DNA of 64,000 nt from Oscillospiraceae bacterium. Lineage in GTDB: Bacteria; Bacillota; Clostridia; Oscillospirales; Ruminococcaceae. A program made the translations under genes and the position numbers. Shown here in pieces: positions 9,014 through 20,252 of the stretch; within the stretch, counting starts at the first letter, position 1, and every line of letters begins with the position of its first letter. The stretch covers positions 17,566 through 81,565 of the forward strand of contig JAEDLR010000001.1 of assembly GCA_016295145.1 (NCBI GenBank), given 5' to 3'. The notes under the pieces were generated by a model. That model saw only the letters and a program-made list of their open reading frames with translations. It searched no databases and was not told the DNA's origin.

Positions 9014-10945
9014 TTACTCGGCAGTCGGCTCTGCTTCGGGGATATCATTTGCAGATGCATCCTCGGTGGGCTGTGCAGGTGCAGGGTTCTCCTTTGCCTT
9101 CCGGGAAGCAACCGTCAGTTCGCCTTTCATGATCTGCGTGAATTCGTCCTCGTTTGCCTTTTCGTATTCAATCAGGTATTCGGCAAGTGCATCCAACTGG
9201 TCACGGTGTGCCTTCAGGATATCTTTTGCCTGGGCGTAGCCGTTTTCTACCAGTTTGCGCACCTCGGCATCAATGCGTGCCGCCACATCTTCGGAGTAAT
9301 CGCGCACATGACCGTAATCTCTGCCAATGAACACCTCGTTGTTATCGGAGCCATATACCACAAGGCCCAGTTCATCGGAAAAGCCCCATTTGGTGACCAT
9401 ATTTTTGGCAATCTGGGTTGCGCGCTCCATATCGTTGGAAGCGCCCGTACAGACATCATCCAACACCAGGGCCTCTGCTGCACGGCCGCCCAGCAGCATC
9501 ACAATGCTTTCAGCGAGCTTGCGGCGCGTCATGTGATCGTCCTCTGCATCGGGGCGCGTCCATGTCATACCCGCCGCCATACCGCGCGGAATCACGCTGA
9601 CCTGCTGCACGGTATCCTGCGTTTCCAGATGATATGCCGTTACGGCATGACCTGCCTCGTGGTAGGCAGTGATCTTCTTATCACGCATGGTAATTTTATG
9701 CGATTTCTTCTCCGGGCCTGCAATGACCTTCATAGTGGCTTCCTCAATATCCGCGTGGGTGATCGCCTTGCGGTTCGCTCTTGCGGCGAGAATTGCAGCC
9801 TCATTCAGCAGATTCTCAAGATCTGCACCGGTAAAGCCTTGTGTATCTCTTGCGATTTCGCGCAGATCCACATCGGGGCCAATGGGCTTTTTGCCCTTGT
9901 GTACCTTGAGAATCTCCTCTCTGCCCTTGACATCGGGGTAGTTGACGGTGATCTGGCGATCAAAACGGCCGGGACGCAACAGTGCAGGGTCGAGAATATC
10001 GCGGCGGTTGGTGGCGGCAATCACAATGACGCTCTCGTTGCCGGTAAAGCCGTCCATTTCGACCAGTAACTGGTTGAGGGTCTGTTCGCGCTCATCGTGG
10101 CCGCCGCCAAGCCCCGAACCTCTGTGGCGTCCTACGGCGTCGATCTCATCAATGAATATGATAGAGGGCGCGTGCTTCTTTGCCTGTTCAAACAGATCGC
10201 GCACACGGCTTGCACCTACACCCACGAACATTTCCACAAAATCGGAGCCGGAAATGGGGAAGAACGGCACACCGGCTTCACCTGCAACAGCTCTTGCCAG
10301 CAGCGTTTTACCCGTACCGGGGGGGCCAAGGAGCAGCACACCTTTGGGGATTCTTGCACCGATTTCATCGTACTTTTTGGGGTTCTTTAAGAAGTCCACG
10401 ATTTCCGCCATCTCAGCTTTTTCCTCGTCGGCACCCGCCACATCGGCGAAGGTAGCCTTTTTGGCTTGCCCGGTCTGCGCCTTGATGGTTGCCTTGCCGA
10501 AGGAATTGATCTTGCCGCCGCCGTTTGCCTGACGGAACATGAATATGAACAGCGCGATGCCCAGTACCAGCATCAAAATGGTAGGCAGTACGGTCAGCAG
10601 CCAGGAATTATCTTTAATTTCAAAGTAATCCTGCTTCAGCGGTGCATCGGGGTAGCGCTCGTTGTACTCTGTGCGGTAGTTGAGGGTTTCGTCCACAAAC
10701 AGTGCAACATAGGGTACATCGTAGGTATAGGTTTTGTCCTCGCCGCGTAGCTGGTACTTCAGCTCGCCGGTGCCGAGATCAAGCGTATAGCCTATGACCT
10801 CGTAGTTGTCAAAATGGGAGATGACCTCCGAGTAAGTGGTTTTGTTCTTACTCTCGGAGAGGGCTGGCAGCACGAACATAATGGCAGCGATGAACAGAAT
10901 CGCAATCACTACATAGGCGAGAATGCCACGGTTTTTTCCTTGCAA
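9014..10945 (-). CDS. ftsH: ATP-dependent zinc metalloprotease FtsH
   Basis: Membrane-anchored AAA+ protease, about 643 residues, that degrades damaged membrane proteins and regulators. Two transmembrane segments are visible, one near the N-terminus ([19 protein letters not shown]) and one near residue 115 ([19 protein letters not shown]), enclosing the extracytoplasmic domain. Then come Walker A GPPGTGKT, Walker [12 protein letters not shown] with RPGRFDR, and the M41 zinc site HEAGH. The GTG at 10954 directly abuts the AAGGA of the ribosome binding site, so the TTG at 10945, 8 bases after AAGGAG, is the better start. That site overlaps the stop codon of tilS, so the two are probably coupled. 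The tilS-ftsH order is typical of Firmicutes. Confidence 0.95.
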   Translation of the reverse strand: MQGKNRGILAYVVIAILFIAAIMFVLPALSESKNKTTYSEVISHFDNYEVIGYTLDLGTGELKYQLRGEDKTYTYDVPYVALFVDETLNYRTEYNERYPDAPLKQDYFEIKDNSWLLTVLPTILMLVLGIALFIFMFRQANGGGKINSFGKATIKAQTGQAKKATFADVAGADEEKAEMAEIVDFLKNPKKYDEIGARIPKGVLLLGPPGTGKTLLARAVAGEAGVPFFPISGSDFVEMFVGVGASRVRDLFEQAKKHAPSIIFIDEIDAVGRHRGSGLGGGHDEREQTLNQLLVEMDGFTGNESVIVIAATNRRDILDPALLRPGRFDRQITVNYPDVKGREEILKVHKGKKPIGPDVDLREIARDTQGFTGADLENLLNEAAILAARANRKAITHADIEEATMKVIAGPEKKSHKITMRDKKITAYHEAGHAVTAYHLETQDTVQQVSVIPRGMAAGMTWTRPDAEDDHMTRRKLAESIVMLLGGRAAEALVLDDVCTGASNDMERATQIAKNMVTKWGFSDELGLVVYGSDNNEVFIGRDYGHVRDYSEDVAARIDAEVRKLVENGYAQAKDILKAHRDQLDALAEYLIEYEKANEDEFTQIMKGELTVASRKAKENPAPAQPTEDASANDIPEAEPTAE

Positions 10946-10957
10946 TGGTTTCACTCC

Positions 10958-12304
10958 TTACTGAATTTCTGTCGGGTTTGCAGCTGTGCATTGCAGCAAC
11001 AGCAGCCGTTTGCTTGTAGTCCTGGGCGCAACGTCTGCTGCGACGCCGACGCCCTCGCAGAATATGCAGCCTGTATCATCATACAGTGCATAGATACTCT
11101 GCCGCAGGGGAAGGGGTACCTTTGCCTGCACAGTTTTGCGCAGTGCTTCCGACTGCTTGCGCCCCGGCAGTGTGATGCGGTCATCTCTTTGCCGCAGACG
11201 AAAGCATGGTTTACCAGTTATTTTATCATAATCGAGCGCATATTGGGTGAATGATTTGTGAATCTTCGGTGATAACGTAACATTTTCAAGGCTTGCAAAG
11301 CAGATACGCTCTGCAAATTGCCGGTTTTCGCCAAGGGTCAGGGGCAGCACATCGCATAAGGGCTTGGTATCGCGCATTACAAACAGCATTCCCCGATGTA
11401 CTTGCGCGTAAACATCACCGCTTACGGTGATTTTACCCATATTCTCTCGCACAAGCCTGTCAATGGCGCAAAGCAGTGTGTAAGAGGGGTCGATCCGGTA
11501 GCGCGCCAGCAGCATACGGTAGCAACGTATGCGCAAAGGTTTGGGCTGTTCTGCCATATACTGCAAACCGCCCCACTGTGTGTGAAAACTCTGCGCAAAG
11601 ACTTGTTTTGCCTGCCCCGTGAGATACGTTTCATCCTCGCGTAGGGTTTGCGCCGTATGCGTGAGATGAGTGACCAGTGCCGGCTGATATTCGCGCAGCA
11701 TGGGCAGGATGCGGTGCCGCAGATGGTTTCGCGTGGCGTCTTCGGTGAGATTGCTGCTGTCGGTGACGAAATCCTGCCCCTGCCTTTGCAAATATGCCAA
11801 CAGCGCGGCTTTGGAAACGCCAAGCAGCGGACGAATAATCCTGCCGCGTTTTGGGGGAATCCCGCACAAACCGTTTAAGCCGCATCCGCGCAGCAGATAA
11901 AACAGCATCGTTTCCGCTTCGTCATCGGCGTGATGTGCCGTAGCAATCAAACCCGCGGGGGCAAGCTGCTGCAGTGCTTCATAGCGCAGGATGCGTGCGG
12001 CGGTTTCGGTGGAAAGCTTTTGCGCCGCTGCAAATGCAGGAACATCCACATAGCGGCAGCGAAACGGGATCTGCCGTTTTTGACACAACGCCTCACAGAA
12101 CGCTGCGTCACGGTCAGCTTCCTCACCGCGTATACCGTGGTGGATATGTACCGCCTGCAAATCGTAACCGAATTGCGGCTGCAGCTCCACCAGCAGAAGC
12201 AACAGCGCAACACTGTCTGCACCGCCGGAAAGTGCCACAGTCAGCTTGCCCTCATGGGGCAAAAGACCGCTTTGCACCACAGCCTCCGTCAGATGACTGC
12301 TCAT
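10958..12304 (-). CDS. tilS: tRNA(Ile)-lysidine synthase TilS
   Basis: Uses ATP and lysine to convert the wobble C34 of the CAU isoleucine tRNA to lysidine, which switches decoding to AUA. The N-terminal PP-loop ATPase domain has the signature LSGGADSVA near residue 26, followed by the HIHHGIRGEEADRD segment, and then the TilS substrate-binding and C-terminal domains (RDDRITLPGRKQSEALRK typical of TilS_C). At 448 residues it has the full two-domain length. The ATG overlaps the dnaB stop (ATGA), showing translational coupling, and ftsH follows at once. Essential in most bacteria. Confidence 0.93.
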   Translation of the reverse strand: MSSHLTEAVVQSGLLPHEGKLTVALSGGADSVALLLLLVELQPQFGYDLQAVHIHHGIRGEEADRDAAFCEALCQKRQIPFRCRYVDVPAFAAAQKLSTETAARILRYEALQQLAPAGLIATAHHADDEAETMLFYLLRGCGLNGLCGIPPKRGRIIRPLLGVSKAALLAYLQRQGQDFVTDSSNLTEDATRNHLRHRILPMLREYQPALVTHLTHTAQTLREDETYLTGQAKQVFAQSFHTQWGGLQYMAEQPKPLRIRCYRMLLARYRIDPSYTLLCAIDRLVRENMGKITVSGDVYAQVHRGMLFVMRDTKPLCDVLPLTLGENRQFAERICFASLENVTLSPKIHKSFTQYALDYDKITGKPCFRLRQRDDRITLPGRKQSEALRKTVQAKVPLPLRQSIYALYDDTGCIFCEGVGVAADVAPRTTSKRLLLLQCTAANPTEIQ

Positions 12305-13692
12305 GCCGGGGGCACGGCGTCATCCCGTGCGGGCGCAGAAAAGCGCGTGTACTGTGCATCCCAGATGAGATTGACCGTTGCGGTTTCGCCGTGACGGTTT
12401 TTCTGCACAATGCACTCGGTGATATTGGGCTTTTCGGTATCACGGTTGTAGTAGTAGTCGTTGTAAAGGAACATGACGATATCGGCGTCCTGCTCAATGG
12501 AGCCGGATTCACGCAGATCGGAGAGCATGGGACGCTTATCGGGTCGGCTTTCCACGCCACGGTTTAACTGGGAAAGCAGCAGTACGGGTACATTCAGCTC
12601 CTTTGCCATCAGTTTTAAGCCTCTGGTAATTTCGGAGATGACGAGTACACGGTTATCGCTTTTGGTGGGAGAATCCATCAACTGCAAGTAGTCAATGACC
12701 ACCATGCCGAGATTTTTCACTCTGCGAAGCTGTGCCTTCATCTGCGAGACGGTAATGCCCGTCGCTTCCGAGAGCAGAATGTTCATGCCGGAAAGCATAT
12801 CGGCACTTTCTGCGATTCTGCCCCATTCTTTTGGGTCAAGCCTGCCGGTGCGCAGCTTGTGGGAATCGACCAGTGCAGCGGTGGAAAGCATACGCGAGGC
12901 AAGCTGTTCCATGCTCATTTCCAGAGAATAAATGGCAACGGTCTTGCCGGAACTGCGGCTGACGTTTGTGGCAAGATTCAGTGCAAAGGAGGTTTTACCC
13001 ATACCGGGTCGGGCAGCCAGCAGCACCAGATCGGAGTTGTTCATGCCGCCTGTGATGTGGTCCAGTTCGGGGTATCCGGTGCGTGCACCCACAAACTGGT
13101 CACGGTCGGGTCCGGAAATATCCACCAGATGGCGATAGGTAGAAACCATCACATCGCCGATGGGCACCAGTCCGCGCACATCACGTCCCTGGCGGATATC
13201 GAAAATGCGCTGTTCGGCAGAATCCAGCAATGTTTGTGTTGATTCAACGCCCTCCGCGATTTGGTTCAGGATATCACGGGCAACGGCAGCCAGCATTCGT
13301 TCGCTGTGTTTTTCGGCAACGATTTTGGAGTAGCTGCGGATATTATCGGGTGAGGGAACCGTATCAGCCAGTGCGGTCAGATAGCGTTTGCCCTCGGCGG
13401 CATTTTCAAAGATGCCCAGCCGCAGTGCTTCATTGAGCACCACCACGGGGTCCATGTTTTCCGCCTGTGCGCCTGTGAACATCGAAACCAGCAGACTGAA
13501 CAGTTCACGGTGCTGCTGCAGCGAGAACGCGTCCGCCTTGATATATTCCAGTGCGGTGCTGATGGTTTCAGGGGAAAGCAGAATGGAGCCCAGTACCGAT
13601 TGCTCCGCCTCAATATTGGCAGGATCGTTGCGCACGGTGCCTTCGGAAGCCAAACCGCCTGCGCCGTAGGAAGAACCGTCATGCTCAGGCAT
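12301..13692 (-). CDS. dnaB: Replicative DNA helicase DnaB
   Basis: Hexameric 5'-3' helicase of the replication fork, 463 residues. The N-terminal DnaB_N domain begins at [14 protein letters not shown] near residue 26, which binds primase. The RecA-like C-terminal domain has Walker [10 protein letters not shown] near 215, Walker [13 protein letters not shown] and the arginine-finger region [10 protein letters not shown]. The start overlaps the last 8 bases of rplI, and the stop overlaps the tilS start. The order rplI-dnaB is strongly conserved in Firmicutes. No intein or insertion is seen. Confidence 0.95.
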   Translation of the reverse strand: MPEHDGSSYGAGGLASEGTVRNDPANIEAEQSVLGSILLSPETISTALEYIKADAFSLQQHRELFSLLVSMFTGAQAENMDPVVVLNEALRLGIFENAAEGKRYLTALADTVPSPDNIRSYSKIVAEKHSERMLAAVARDILNQIAEGVESTQTLLDSAEQRIFDIRQGRDVRGLVPIGDVMVSTYRHLVDISGPDRDQFVGARTGYPELDHITGGMNNSDLVLLAARPGMGKTSFALNLATNVSRSSGKTVAIYSLEMSMEQLASRMLSTAALVDSHKLRTGRLDPKEWGRIAESADMLSGMNILLSEATGITVSQMKAQLRRVKNLGMVVIDYLQLMDSPTKSDNRVLVISEITRGLKLMAKELNVPVLLLSQLNRGVESRPDKRPMLSDLRESGSIEQDADIVMFLYNDYYYNRDTEKPNITECIVQKNRHGETATVNLIWDAQYTRFSAPARDDAVPPA

Positions 13693-14137
13693 TATCAGCC
13701 ACCACGGATACGGTAAATTCGGCAGTTACGCCGTTAAACAGCTTTGCTTCGGCAGCGTAGGTGCCTTCGTTTTTGATCTCTACGGCGGTGGCGATCTTGC
13801 GCTTATCCACAGCAAAGCCGAACTGTGCTTCCACCGCTTCAGAGATGCTTGCGGGGGTAACGGCACCAAACAGTTTGCCGCCCTGACCTGCTCTTGCGTG
13901 TACGGTCACGGTTTGCCCTTTGAGTTTTGCCGCCTGTGCTTCGGCTTCTGCCTTTGCGACATCAATTTTGTGCTGTGCGGAATCCTTTCTGCCCTGCAAT
14001 TCGGTCAGATTCTTGGGGGTTGCTTCCAACGCAAGCCCCTTGCCGATGAGAAAGTTTCTGGCATAGCCATCAGAAACATTCTTCACATCACCTTTTTTGC
14101 CTGTACCTTTTACATCCTGCAATAAGATTACTTTCAT
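13685..14137 (-). CDS. rplI: 50S ribosomal protein L9
   Basis: Component of the large ribosomal subunit, 150 residues, the usual length. The N-terminal domain is diagnostic ([17 protein letters not shown], then [16 protein letters not shown]), followed by a long helix rich in Ala, Glu and Lys and a C-terminal rRNA-binding domain. The RBS AAAGGATGAG is well placed. It lies 7 bases after gdpP and overlaps dnaB by 8 bases, inside the rnj-gdpP-rplI-dnaB-tilS-ftsH operon. Confidence 0.97.
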   Translation of the reverse strand: MKVILLQDVKGTGKKGDVKNVSDGYARNFLIGKGLALEATPKNLTELQGRKDSAQHKIDVAKAEAEAQAAKLKGQTVTVHARAGQGGKLFGAVTPASISEAVEAQFGFAVDKRKIATAVEIKNEGTYAAEAKLFNGVTAEFTVSVVADNA

Positions 14138-14144
14138 AGTTTTC

Positions 14145-16142
14145 TCATCCTTTCGTTAATGCTTCGGTGTCTATGGTCTGCTCAGCGGAAGCCAGCGCAT
14201 CCAGTACACCGATGAGCTTGATTCGTAATTCGGTCGGGGAGCAATCCTTGCACTGCACAGCAGCCATCGTCTGGTGGCCGCCGCCGCCAAGCTGCTCCAT
14301 AATGACCTGTACATTCATTTTGCCCAGCGAGCGTGCTGAAATACAGCTTGCGCCGCGGTTGGGATAGATCACAAACGATGCGTCAACACCCTCGATGCCA
14401 AGCAGTTCATCCGCAGTTTGCGAGGCAATGATCTGGATATCGGGGCATTCTTCCCGTGCAACGGTAATGGCACTGTGGCGATGCAGTTCTGCATCTACCA
14501 CCATGCGTGAACGCTGACGGTACGCACTCATGGTAGCGGCAAACAGTGCTTTGACCACAGTGGGGTCAGCACCGCATTCACGCAGCAGTGCCGCCGCTTC
14601 AAAGGTATGTACGCCCGTTTGCATGACGAAGTTTTTGGTATCCAGCATAATGCCTGCCAGCAGAGCTTCCGCGTACAGCACGGGAAGATCCTTGTGCAGT
14701 TCCAGATATGCAAGCATCTCGGTGACCAGTTCTGCCGCCGAGGAAGCCTGAGGGTCATGCAGCAGCAGCGTCATATCGTCAATGCAGTTTGCCATCTTGC
14801 GGTGGTGGTCAATCACCACAATATGTTTTGCCTTTCGGTAGAGTTCTTTGCTCTCCAGTAATTCCTTGTTGACGGTATCCACGATCACCAGAACGGTATG
14901 TTCATCGCAGAGGGCAAGTGCATCCTCAGGGGTGATGAGCAGACTCTCGCATTCCTTTTGCAGACGCATGACCAGCGGTGCGGCAAGGGTGGCCTCCACA
15001 TGAATAGCGATATTGGCAGGAGTGCTCAGTTGCTGTGCAAGATATGCGATGCCCACAGCTGCGCCCACAGCGTCCAGATCGGTGAAGCGGTGGCCCATTA
15101 TGAGTACGCGGTCGTTTTCCTCGATGATCTCCTGCAATGCCTTTGCCACATAGCGGTAGCGGGTTTTCGAACGATGCTCCACAGCCTTGGAAACGCCGCC
15201 GAAGAAATCAAAGCCTGAGCGTGTTTTCACCGCTGCCTGATCGCCGCCGCGGCCCATTGCCATATCCAGTGACTGCCGCGCAAAAAGATCGTTTTCAGCA
15301 AAGCTTTCCCCGTTGCAGCCCACGCCAATGGACAGGGTGAGTGCTTTTTTGCCGCCCACCAGAATCTTTCTGGCGGCATCTAGAATGGGAAATTTCTTCT
15401 CCTGCAATGTGCGAAAATGTTGTGCCTCGATCATAACGATAAAGTGATCCTGCCCCAGCGGACAAGAAATGCCGCGGTAGCTGCTGAATGTACTGTCAAT
15501 CAGCAGTTCCAGATTGGCGGTCAGTGCGGCGCGTTCGCCTGCTTTCAATCCATTGATGAGATCATCATAGTTATCTGCCATAATATGCAGCACGCAGAGC
15601 CTGCTATTCTCAAACAGATTGCGGTATTCCTGCTCCACGCTGAAATCCTGAAAGCACAGCAGAATCAGTTTCTGCCCCTTGCACTGATGCTCGTTATAGT
15701 AAACACGGTAGAAGCCGCTGTCGTTATGCATGGTACACGCGCCGCTTTCCAGCAGCTTGCGGAAATCCAGCGGTATGATATGCTGAATGCTTCTGCCGTG
15801 GCAGTTCTCATCTTTTGCAATCAGCTTCGAGAAGCGGTCGTTATACCACAGCACCTCTCTGGCATCGCTCAGCACTGCCACGGGGATGGGCAGTTCCTTT
15901 GGGGAGATCTGTGCTGCGTCGTTGAGAGCAGCGTCCATTTGCGAGATATATCCCCAGAAATTGCGGTGCAGCAGAATGCCCTCTAGGGCAACCCACAATG
16001 CGCCGACAGCCAACAGTGCCACCGCCGTATAGAACGGCACGCCCTGCGGCTTTTGCAAATAAACCATGCAAAGAATATATACCGCTGACGCAATCAGAGT
16101 CAGCAGCGCACCAATCAGGCGCCATGTTGATTTTCTGCGCAT
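14145..16142 (-). CDS. gdpP: Cyclic-di-AMP phosphodiesterase GdpP (DHH family)
   Basis: Membrane enzyme of 665 residues that hydrolyses c-di-AMP to pApA. Two transmembrane helices lie in the first 60 residues, then a PAS-like region (about 80-150), a degenerate GGDEF-like region (about 170-300, with no intact GGDEF motif) and the DHH/DHHA1 phosphodiesterase. Catalytic motifs are visible: a DLDAVG segment, VVIDHHRK and [10 protein letters not shown] near the end. The first Asp motif reads TDLDAVG where DSDA-type motifs are common. It lies between rnj and rplI, the usual gdpP-rplI-dnaB neighbourhood. Its SD (GGTGAG) is weak and close to the ATG. It probably ties osmotic and cell-wall control to this operon. 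Confidence 0.92.
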   Translation of the reverse strand: MRRKSTWRLIGALLTLIASAVYILCMVYLQKPQGVPFYTAVALLAVGALWVALEGILLHRNFWGYISQMDAALNDAAQISPKELPIPVAVLSDAREVLWYNDRFSKLIAKDENCHGRSIQHIIPLDFRKLLESGACTMHNDSGFYRVYYNEHQCKGQKLILLCFQDFSVEQEYRNLFENSRLCVLHIMADNYDDLINGLKAGERAALTANLELLIDSTFSSYRGISCPLGQDHFIVMIEAQHFRTLQEKKFPILDAARKILVGGKKALTLSIGVGCNGESFAENDLFARQSLDMAMGRGGDQAAVKTRSGFDFFGGVSKAVEHRSKTRYRYVAKALQEIIEENDRVLIMGHRFTDLDAVGAAVGIAYLAQQLSTPANIAIHVEATLAAPLVMRLQKECESLLITPEDALALCDEHTVLVIVDTVNKELLESKELYRKAKHIVVIDHHRKMANCIDDMTLLLHDPQASSAAELVTEMLAYLELHKDLPVLYAEALLAGIMLDTKNFVMQTGVHTFEAAALLRECGADPTVVKALFAATMSAYRQRSRMVVDAELHRHSAITVAREECPDIQIIASQTADELLGIEGVDASFVIYPNRGASCISARSLGKMNVQVIMEQLGGGGHQTMAAVQCKDCSPTELRIKLIGVLDALASAEQTIDTEALTKG

Positions 16143-16181
16143 TTTCTCACCGCTTTCTGTTCGTATTTGCTGTTTGGGGGC

Positions 16182-18065
16182 TTATTCCATCTCCATGATG
16201 ATCGGCAGGATCATGGGGCGGCGCTGTGTGGCTTCGCGGATATAGTCGATCAATACATCACGCAGCGTCAGCTTGAGAGTATTCCATTCGCGTATTGCGT
16301 TGGCAGAGCAGCTTTCGATCGCCTCGCATACACGCTGTTTTGCGCCCTCCATGATTTCTTCCGCCTCGCGCACATACACAAAGCCTCTGGAGATCAGTTC
16401 GGGGCCGGATACCACGGTACCGTTCTTGTCGATGCCCAGCACCACAATAATCAGACCGTCCTGCGCCAGGTGCTTGCGGTCACGAAGCACAATTGCGCCC
16501 ACATCGCCCACGCCCAGACCGTCCACCATGACGCTGCCTGCTGGTGCCTGTGAGACGACTTTCATCTGCACACCGTTGGTTTCGATTACATTGCCCAGTT
16601 CTGCAATGAGTACATTCTCTTTCGGAATGCCCATATCCACCGCCAGCTGTGCGTGTTTTTTCAGATGCTTATATTCGCCGTGTACAGGTATGAAGAACTT
16701 GGGCTTTGTCAGTGCCAGCATGAGCTTGAGCTCCTCCTGGCAGGCGTGACCCGAAACGTGTACCTCGTACATTCTCTCGTACACCACCTGTGCGCCGGAT
16801 TTCATCAGCTCGTTGACCACACGGGTGACATATTTCTCATTGCCGGGGATTGGCGTTGCGGAGATGATAATATAATCCTGTGGCGTAATTGCCACTTGCT
16901 TGTGACTGTGCATCGCCATACGGGTGAGTGCCGACATCGGCTCCCCCTGGCTGCCCGTTGTGATCAGTACGATATCTTTTGCGGCATAGCGGCCCATCAG
17001 TTCCGGCTCGATGAGTGTGCCCTTCTTGATCTGCAAATGCCCAAGCTTTGTGGCAATGTTCATGACATTGACCATACTTCTGCCCATGACCACAACTTTT
17101 CTGCCGTAGCGTTCCGCGCAGTTGATGATCTGCTGTACGCGGTGAACATTGGAGGAGAAAGTCGCCACAATGATACGCTTGCCCTCGGCGGTGGCAAACA
17201 GCTTTTCAAAGGATTCGCCCACGGTGCGTTCTGTGGGGGTAAAGCCCGGTCGCTCTGCGTTGGTAGAATCTGCCATGAGTGCCAACACACCCTTAGAACC
17301 AAGCTCACCAAAGCGCGCCAGATCAATAATGCCGCCGTTAATGGGGGAGTAATCCACCTTGAAATCGCCCGTATGCACCAGTACGCCGGCAGGGGTATGC
17401 ACCGCAAGACCGACTGCATCTGGAATGGAGTGGTTCACATGAATGAATTCGACTGCCATGCAGCCCATGCGCACAGTCTGGCGCGGTTTCACCACATTCA
17501 GCCTTGCACTTTGGCTCAGGTGATGCTCTTTCAGCTTGGATTCCACCAGTGCAAGCGTCAACTGTGTGCCATACACGGGCACATTGATTTTTTTCAGCAG
17601 ATACGCAAGACCACCGATGTGATCCTCGTGACCGTGGGTGAGTACAATGCCCCGCAGACGGTCTGCGTGCTTTTCCAGATAAGTAAAATCGGGAATGACC
17701 GAATCGACGCCGGGCATTTCTGCATCGGGGAATGCCATGCCGCAATCGATGATAAACATATCGTTTGCACATTCGATGACGGTCAGATTCTTGCCGATTT
17801 CGCCCAGTCCGCCCAATGGAATGATGTGTACAGGCGTTTTTGGACGCTCTGCCATGTTGCTGTGATCGGGCGTTGCGGTTTTCTTTGCCACTACCGGATG
17901 CTGTTCTGTTTTACGGGGCTGTGATTTTTTATCTTTTTCGGCAGGGGGGGCGGTTTCATTGCGGAAATACTTTTTGCCCACTGTCGAAAGCGGTACGCCG
18001 TTCTTGGCTTTTGCGTGATAGCCAATGCGGCGTCCATTGTTATTGTGATTCGGATTTCTGTTCAA
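16182..18065 (-). CDS. rnj: Ribonuclease J
   Basis: Metallo-beta-lactamase/beta-CASP ribonuclease with 5'-3' exo- and endonuclease action, central to mRNA decay in Firmicutes. The zinc motif LTHGHEDHIGGL is near residue 135, with beta-CASP motifs further on (GSQGEPMSAL, and a HVSGHACQEE His motif) and the RNase J C-terminal domain. I choose TTG at 18065 because AAAAGGAG lies 9 bases upstream; the frame is open further but without a site. The protein is then about 627 residues, with a basic, Gln/Lys-rich N-terminal extension of about 75 residues before the catalytic fold, longer than in B. subtilis RNase J1. It heads the operon behind a consensus promoter and a 138-base leader. Confidence 0.93.
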   Translation of the reverse strand: MNRNPNHNNNGRRIGYHAKAKNGVPLSTVGKKYFRNETAPPAEKDKKSQPRKTEQHPVVAKKTATPDHSNMAERPKTPVHIIPLGGLGEIGKNLTVIECANDMFIIDCGMAFPDAEMPGVDSVIPDFTYLEKHADRLRGIVLTHGHEDHIGGLAYLLKKINVPVYGTQLTLALVESKLKEHHLSQSARLNVVKPRQTVRMGCMAVEFIHVNHSIPDAVGLAVHTPAGVLVHTGDFKVDYSPINGGIIDLARFGELGSKGVLALMADSTNAERPGFTPTERTVGESFEKLFATAEGKRIIVATFSSNVHRVQQIINCAERYGRKVVVMGRSMVNVMNIATKLGHLQIKKGTLIEPELMGRYAAKDIVLITTGSQGEPMSALTRMAMHSHKQVAITPQDYIIISATPIPGNEKYVTRVVNELMKSGAQVVYERMYEVHVSGHACQEELKLMLALTKPKFFIPVHGEYKHLKKHAQLAVDMGIPKENVLIAELGNVIETNGVQMKVVSQAPAGSVMVDGLGVGDVGAIVLRDRKHLAQDGLIIVVLGIDKNGTVVSGPELISRGFVYVREAEEIMEGAKQRVCEAIESCSANAIREWNTLKLTLRDVLIDYIREATQRRPMILPIIMEME

Positions 18066-18133
18066 TACGATACGCTCCTTTTGAAGAATTTGTTTTGTGT
18101 TTTGTTTGTGCAAGGGAAAATCGAATATATCGC

Positions 18134-18154
18134 ACCTGCTTTTTCCTAGCAGGT
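18134..18154 (-). promoter_or_regulatory. Hairpin in the rnj 5' leader
   Basis: Perfect 7-bp inverted repeat ACCTGCT/AGCAGGT with a 7-base loop, in the transcribed leader between promoter and start codon. No T-run follows. It could shape mRNA stability, which would fit autoregulation of an RNase, but there is no direct sign of that. Confidence 0.4.
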
Positions 18155-18208
18155 AAAAACCAAATGGTAAATTCTGCCGGATCGTATAAGCACACTCATA
18201 CATATACA

Positions 18209-18237
18209 AGTATACGACAAATCGGCGGAAAAGTCAA
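18209..18237 (-). promoter_or_regulatory. rnj: Sigma-A promoter of the rnj-ftsH operon
   Basis: Reading the minus strand: TTGACT (18237-18232), 17-base spacer, TATACT (18214-18209). Expected start of transcription near 18202, giving a leader of about 138 bases. Confidence 0.8.
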
Positions 18238-18240
18238 GCG

Positions 18241-18414
18241 TTTTTGCCTTTGCGATAGATGAAAGGGGCATTTTCGCCGTGTTTCGATGCTTTCTGACAG
18301 CATCTCCCTGCACGTTGTACATGGGTACTCCTTGCCAGTATACCCGATGTCATGCTGCTTTATGCGATATTGCAAGCCCTGTTGTGGGAGGGCTTCTCCA
18401 TATGCACCCTTACA
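18241..18414. other. Intergenic stretch with two short inverted repeats, no gene seen
   Basis: Between the rnj promoter and the xylanase terminator I find no convincing coding region. Two small perfect inverted repeats are present: GATGCT/AGCATC near 18283-18301 and AAGCCCT/AGGGCTT at 18374-18395. Neither has a T-run. No promoter of good quality was recognised. Confidence 0.4.
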
Positions 18415-18455
18415 AAGCAAAACCGCCTCCGAACAAGCATCGGAGGCGGTAAAAA
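18415..18455 (-). terminator. Terminator of the dockerin xylanase gene
   Basis: Perfect 11-bp GC-rich stem (18422-18432 with 18440-18450), 7-base loop; on the minus strand it is followed by TTTTGCTTTG. It lies 38 bases beyond the xylanase stop codon. Confidence 0.8.
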
Positions 18456-18488
18456 TGCATATGTGGCGCACAGTGCGCAATGATCTGC

Positions 18489-19976
18489 TTACAGACCAGC
18501 CAACATCTTCAAAATGATCGTAGCGTCTTCGCTATCGGCTGTACCGGATGCGTTCATATCGGCGTTTGCCATGCCAGCTGCGCTGATGGTGGCTGTCGTA
18601 TCCTCGGCGAGGAAACGATTGAGCAAAATCACATCGCCGACTTTTACGTCGCTGTCGCAATTGACATCACCCGGCTTGGACGCCTGAACTGGCTCGGAAC
18701 TGGTTGTGGTGGTAGTAGTAGTAGTTGTTGTTGTTGTTGTGTTGGTTGTTGTGGTAGTTTCAATTGGGGGGGCGTTGCTTACCACGCCCTCGATGCCGCC
18801 ATAGGCTTCATCCATGAAGAAAGCGCAGGTACTGTCAGCGATTTCGACATACAGCAGCATGGCACTTGCGCCGTTGGGAATGGTATACGATGGATTTTCC
18901 AGCGTGACCCATTGGTCGCTGGTACCCATGGCGGAAGCCACAGTGTCATACTGTGTTTCACCATTGGCATCATTGTATTGCAGCGTCAGCCTGATTTCCT
19001 GTTCCGCACCGCTTCTCTGCATCACGCTTGCGCCAAAGCCGTAGGCAGAGCCGGGCTTGAACACGCTCGCACTGAGATCGCGTCCCGCGCCGTTCCATGT
19101 ATCGGTACGGCCGATAACAGCAAGGGCTGTATCGCCTGCGCGGGCAACGTCGGTGGTATATGCCAGTGATGATTCGCCGCGGGAAGTCCACTTGCCCATA
19201 TCATCCTCAAAGGTATCATAGAAATAGTAGCCGTTTTCATCCGGCTCAATCACGGGCGGGGCGGTTGTGGTAATGGGAGCATCACCGCCCAGGGTAAGGA
19301 TATTCTTGTTGACCGTTGCCGAGCCGCTGCTCTGATATCCCTCAACAGTCAGGGCGATCTCGTAGAACTTGCCGCTCATATCCAGCCCCAGTGATTCCCA
19401 CGCCTTGAAATGCTCATGCACCGAGATCACACCGCTGGTGCGCTTTTCCTTGCGCACGCTCCAATATTGATAGAAGGTGGTGTCGCCGATGATGGAGGGC
19501 TTATTCTCGCGCAGGGTCTTGTAGACATCATATTCTGCACCGTCTACAGTTACAGTGCCAATGGAACTGCCCCCTGGCGGACGCCAGCTGCCCCAGCTAT
19601 CTACAATGTAATACTCGATCAGCGGATTCTTGGTCCAGCCGTAGACGCACAAATACGAGTTGCCGTTGGGGTTGTAATCCACATCGTATTCTACCGTCAC
19701 AGCGCCGATATCCTTGTAGCTCTGTGTGCAGTCGAATTTTTGCCCCGTGCGGAACAATGCGTTGCCGATATTGTCCCATTCGCAACTGAATGCGCCGTTG
19801 CCGAGCAGCGTCATGGTGGTGTTGCCGTAATCCTTCCACAGCTCATAGCTGTAGCCGTCCTCAGTACCGGTCGCATTTCCGGTAAGGACTGTTGCTGCGC
19901 TTACGCTTTGCGGCAAAATGGCGCTAAAAGCCAATGCCGTAGCGCAACAAGCAGCAAGCCACTGGTGTTTTTTCAT
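18489..19976 (-). CDS. Cellulosomal GH11 endo-xylanase with CBM22 and dockerin
   Basis: Secreted endo-1,4-beta-xylanase of about 495 residues. Domains in order: Sec signal peptide ([11 protein letters not shown]..., Ala cleavage site near 28); GH11 catalytic jelly roll to about 230, with nucleophile Glu in [13 protein letters not shown] near 121 and acid/base Glu in [10 protein letters not shown] near 212; a CBM22-like xylan-binding module (about 250-395, [21 protein letters not shown]); a Thr-rich linker of about 20 residues; and a dockerin (about 437-495) with two calcium-binding repeats ([19 protein letters not shown] and [20 protein letters not shown]). The dockerin means the enzyme should dock on a scaffoldin cohesin. 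The second ATG (19976) is chosen because AGGGG lies 8 bases before it. It is a single-gene unit with its own promoter and terminator. Confidence 0.93.
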   Translation of the reverse strand: MKKHQWLAACCATALAFSAILPQSVSAATVLTGNATGTEDGYSYELWKDYGNTTMTLLGNGAFSCEWDNIGNALFRTGQKFDCTQSYKDIGAVTVEYDVDYNPNGNSYLCVYGWTKNPLIEYYIVDSWGSWRPPGGSSIGTVTVDGAEYDVYKTLRENKPSIIGDTTFYQYWSVRKEKRTSGVISVHEHFKAWESLGLDMSGKFYEIALTVEGYQSSGSATVNKNILTLGGDAPITTTAPPVIEPDENGYYFYDTFEDDMGKWTSRGESSLAYTTDVARAGDTALAVIGRTDTWNGAGRDLSASVFKPGSAYGFGASVMQRSGAEQEIRLTLQYNDANGETQYDTVASAMGTSDQWVTLENPSYTIPNGASAMLLYVEIADSTCAFFMDEAYGGIEGVVSNAPPIETTTTTNTTTTTTTTTTTTTSSEPVQASKPGDVNCDSDVKVGDVILLNRFLAEDTTATISAAGMANADMNASGTADSEDATIILKMLAGL

Positions 19977-20055
19977 AGACATTTCCCCTCGTTATTAATA
20001 TATTTGACGACGACGCGCAGGATCGGTACAATTATACGCCTTGTCGTCATTTTAC

Positions 20056-20084
20056 ATTTTATCACAAGGGGTATATTCTGTCAA
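20056..20084 (-). promoter_or_regulatory. Sigma-A promoter of the xylanase gene
   Basis: Minus strand: TTGACA (20084-20079), 17-base spacer, TAAAAT (20061-20056). A second TATAAT further downstream (near 20032) has no good -35. The leader is about 70 bases and contains direct GACGAC/CGTCGTC runs of unknown meaning. Confidence 0.7.
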
Positions 20085-20203
20085 GATTTCCCAGTGCAAA
20101 TATTACTTTCACAGATTAAATTCGTATATTCTGCAAATGCTCGCTCAAGATTATGACGCTATTTTGTAAACATCGACGAAAATGAAAACGGTAAAAAAAA
20201 GTC

Positions 20204-20232
20204 TTGACTTTTGGGGCAAAATCTGATATAAT
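20204..20232 (+). promoter_or_regulatory. Promoter of the tRNA pair
   Basis: TTGACT at 20204-20209, 17-base spacer, TATAAT at 20227-20232. Transcription would begin about 14 bases before the first tRNA. Confidence 0.8.
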
Positions 20233-20252
20233 GTTCTGGTAATGAATGAGAA

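Noticed and set aside
18690..18770. CRISPR-like repeats
   Set aside because: The repeats are 3-base units in a Thr linker, without spacers.
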